A stretch of 13,522 nt of DNA from an uncultured Lachnospiraceae bacterium (lineage in GTDB: Bacteria > Bacillota > Clostridia > Lachnospirales > Lachnospiraceae): contig CAJUHN010000087.1 in NCBI GenBank assembly GCA_910585935.1, positions 1-13,522 of the forward strand. The letters are read 5' to 3'. The translations under genes and the position numbers were made by a program. Positions 12,198 to 13,522 of the stretch are shown in pieces. The stretch's first letter is position 1, and every line of letters begins with the position of its first letter. Under the pieces are notes generated by a model, which was not told the origin of the DNA, ran no database searches, and saw only the letters and a list, made by a program, of their open reading frames with translations.

Positions 12198-13522
12198 TTA
12201 CTCATCTTTTTTCTTTTTTCTTACAAAGAAAATTCCTAAGCCTGCAACAACCAGCACTCCGCAAAGCACGAATACCCATATCCGATTCCACAAATCATTG
12301 TTCACACTGGTATTTGTTGTGTCAGTCGATGTACTTTCCTCGCCAGTCTTTGGTGCTTCTGCTGTACTTCCTGCACCTGTTTTCTGCTCCATAGAATCTG
12401 CATCAATCACAACAGCATAATCTGAAGCATGGGTAAAGGCAAGCGATACCATACCGTCCTCTGCAACTGTGTCAGCAAAGATAAATTCAAGCTCCCCTGT
12501 GCTTTCATTGTAGTAATACAGGTTTGCGGTAAGTCCTGCATTATCTTTACCGAGATTGATAGAAAGGATTGCGGTAAAGCCAAATTCTCCTTCATGGGAC
12601 AGGCTTAACTGGATACTGTAACGCTCCCCTGTGATGTTGTTCACTATATCCACCGGGATAGCATTTGTTCCCGTTTTTACGGAAAAGTCAATGTCATCCG
12701 CTTTATCCGTGGTGACGTTCTTTCCGTTCACACTCCAAATGATGCCGTTTCCCATATCAAAGGTAATCGTGATGTCTTTACCCTTGATGCTGTCAAAAAT
12801 ATCTCCCGGAACAACAGCAGAGCCATTCATATCTATATTGATGATACTTCCTTCCTCTGCCTTTTCTTCCTCGGTGCGGATCACGTCCCAGCCGTTCTTG
12901 CCGTCCTGGTCTTTGATAAAAGGGATTTTGACATCTGCTTTTGTATCCTCTGTGTTTTCACTGCCCGAACTGCCCGGCTGGTTTTCCCCTGTGTTTTTGT
13001 TGTCCGGCTGGTTACTATTATTATCCGGCTTCTTATCTCCCGGCTGGCTGTTCTCAGTATGCGATGGCGGCAGCTTATCAAGCGTTTCTGTTCTCGTTCT
13101 GCCACAGACTGTACAGGTAAATGTTTTTTCTCCCTCTCTGTCCGTGGTCGGCTGCACTGTCACTGTTCCGCTATCCCATGTATGGGCGGCTGTGCCACTC
13201 TTTTCTCCGCAGGAACATTCATGCCAGTGGTTGCTATTGTCTGACTTCCACTCTGTTCCGTAGCTGTGCTTATGCGATGGCGGCAGCTTGCCAAGCGTTT
13301 CTGTTTTCGTCTTTCCGCAGACTGTACAGGTGAATGTTTTTTCTCCCTCTTTGTCTGTAGTCGGCTGCACTGTCACCGTTCCGCTGTCCCATGTATGGGC
13401 GGCTGTGCCGCTCTTTTCTCCGCAGGAACATTCATGCCAGTGGTTGCTATTATCTGACTTCCATTCCGTTCCGTAGCTGTGCTTATGCGATGGCGGCAGC
13501 TTGCCAAGCGTTTCTGTTTTCG
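12198..13522 (-). CDS. Cell-wall-anchored surface protein with HWHEC/CxxC tandem repeats (N-terminus outside window)
   Basis: The frame is open at the right edge, so the N-terminus is missing; the GTG at 13376 is internal to a repeat. From the edge inwards it has two and part of a third 71-residue repeat, each with NHWHECSCGEK, AHTWDSGTVTVQPTTD and FTCTVCG; these occur in many Clostridia surface proteins and may bind metal by their Cys/His pairs. A low-complexity linker (PGDKKPDNNSNQPDNKNTGE) leads to a domain of about 180 residues rich in beta strands (DITITFDMGNGIIWSVNGK, HASDYAVVID). The end has APKTGEE, a sortase-type signal variant, then a membrane segment VFVLCGVLVVAGLGIFFV and the tail RKKKKDE. 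It should be attached to the wall and exposed. It is followed by the 28-codon ORF after 36 bp. Confidence 0.85.
   Translation of the reverse strand, partial: KTETLGKLPPSHKHSYGTEWKSDNSNHWHECSCGEKSGTAAHTWDSGTVTVQPTTDKEGEKTFTCTVCGKTKTETLGKLPPSHKHSYGTEWKSDNSNHWHECSCGEKSGTAAHTWDSGTVTVQPTTDREGEKTFTCTVCGRTRTETLDKLPPSHTENSQPGDKKPDNNSNQPDNKNTGENQPGSSGSENTEDTKADVKIPFIKDQDGKNGWDVIRTEEEKAEEGSIINIDMNGSAVVPGDIFDSIKGKDITITFDMGNGIIWSVNGKNVTTDKADDIDFSVKTGTNAIPVDIVNNITGERYSIQLSLSHEGEFGFTAILSINLGKDNAGLTANLYYYNESTGELEFIFADTVAEDGMVSLAFTHASDYAVVIDADSMEQKTGAGSTAEAPKTGEESTSTDTTNTSVNNDLWNRIWVFVLCGVLVVAGLGIFFVRKKKKDE
13059..13522. repeat. 213 bp in-frame tandem repeats in the surface protein gene
   Basis: The sequence ATGCGATGGCGGCAGCTT recurs at 13059, 13272 and 13485, giving a period of exactly 213 bp (71 codons). 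The two full copies are nearly identical, differing in a few bases (for example the KTKTE versus RTRTE codons). The array runs off the right edge, so copy number is unknown. High identity points to recent duplication and possible copy-number variation. Confidence 0.93.

Noticed and set aside
12631..13263. 210-codon plus-strand frame opposite the surface protein gene
   Set aside because: It is antisense to a clear coding sequence with repeats, anchor signal and membrane tail; its composition (rich in Ser, Pro, Phe) is typical of a shadow frame, and it lacks a ribosome binding site.
13059..13522. CRISPR-like array
   Set aside because: The repeat unit is 213 bp, in frame and without unique spacers, so it is a protein repeat array.

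Overview
The window looks like an accessory region of a low-to-mid GC Gram-positive gut anaerobe (Clostridia, most likely Lachnospiraceae). The reasons are strong AGGAGG-type ribosome binding sites, a BlaR1-like M56 peptidase, a Tn1549-like MobC/relaxase pair, a large serine recombinase, and a sortase-type surface protein with HWHEC/CxxC repeats. This placement is inferred from protein style; there is no rRNA or tRNA gene in the window to confirm it.

Left part (1-5990): a gene graveyard around three intact-looking genes. A BlaR1-type M56 metallopeptidase with a GLUG-like C-terminal region runs in from the left edge. It is followed by a 331 bp gap holding a stem-loop and a possible coding remnant, an unrecognised 67-codon ORF, and an AT-rich DUF1963-like gene. 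Then, all on the minus strand, come a frameshifted parA fragment, a decayed IS3-family orfA, an intact K+-independent-type Na+/Ca2+ antiporter (CaCA family), a truncated and internally deleted HD-domain phosphohydrolase, a short histidine-kinase-like scrap and the 3' end of an unknown gene. An exact 48 bp direct repeat (3282-3329 and 5790-5837) brackets the IS3 remnant, antiporter and HD segment.

Middle part (about 5990-11160): a probable integrative mobilizable element. It holds a 553-aa large serine recombinase with a 58-aa companion gene, decayed small ORFs, a 109-aa HTH regulator, and a 660 bp non-coding control region. That region has a sigma-A promoter, an attenuator-like hairpin and a cluster of six inverted repeats that probably form oriT. 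A MobC accessory protein and a MOBP-type relaxase, overlapping and on the plus strand, follow. No type IV secretion genes are present, so the element would depend on a helper conjugative element.

Right part (11161-13522): a minus-strand cluster of three open reading frames, each of the downstream two with its own strong ribosome binding site. It contains a surface protein with 213 bp tandem repeats and a sortase-like C-terminus (open at the right edge), a 28-codon micro-ORF, and an unrecognised 209-aa protein with three GR-x2-H-x-GDENG-x-T repeats. A terminator-like hairpin lies downstream. This trio is the least explained and most interesting part of the window.
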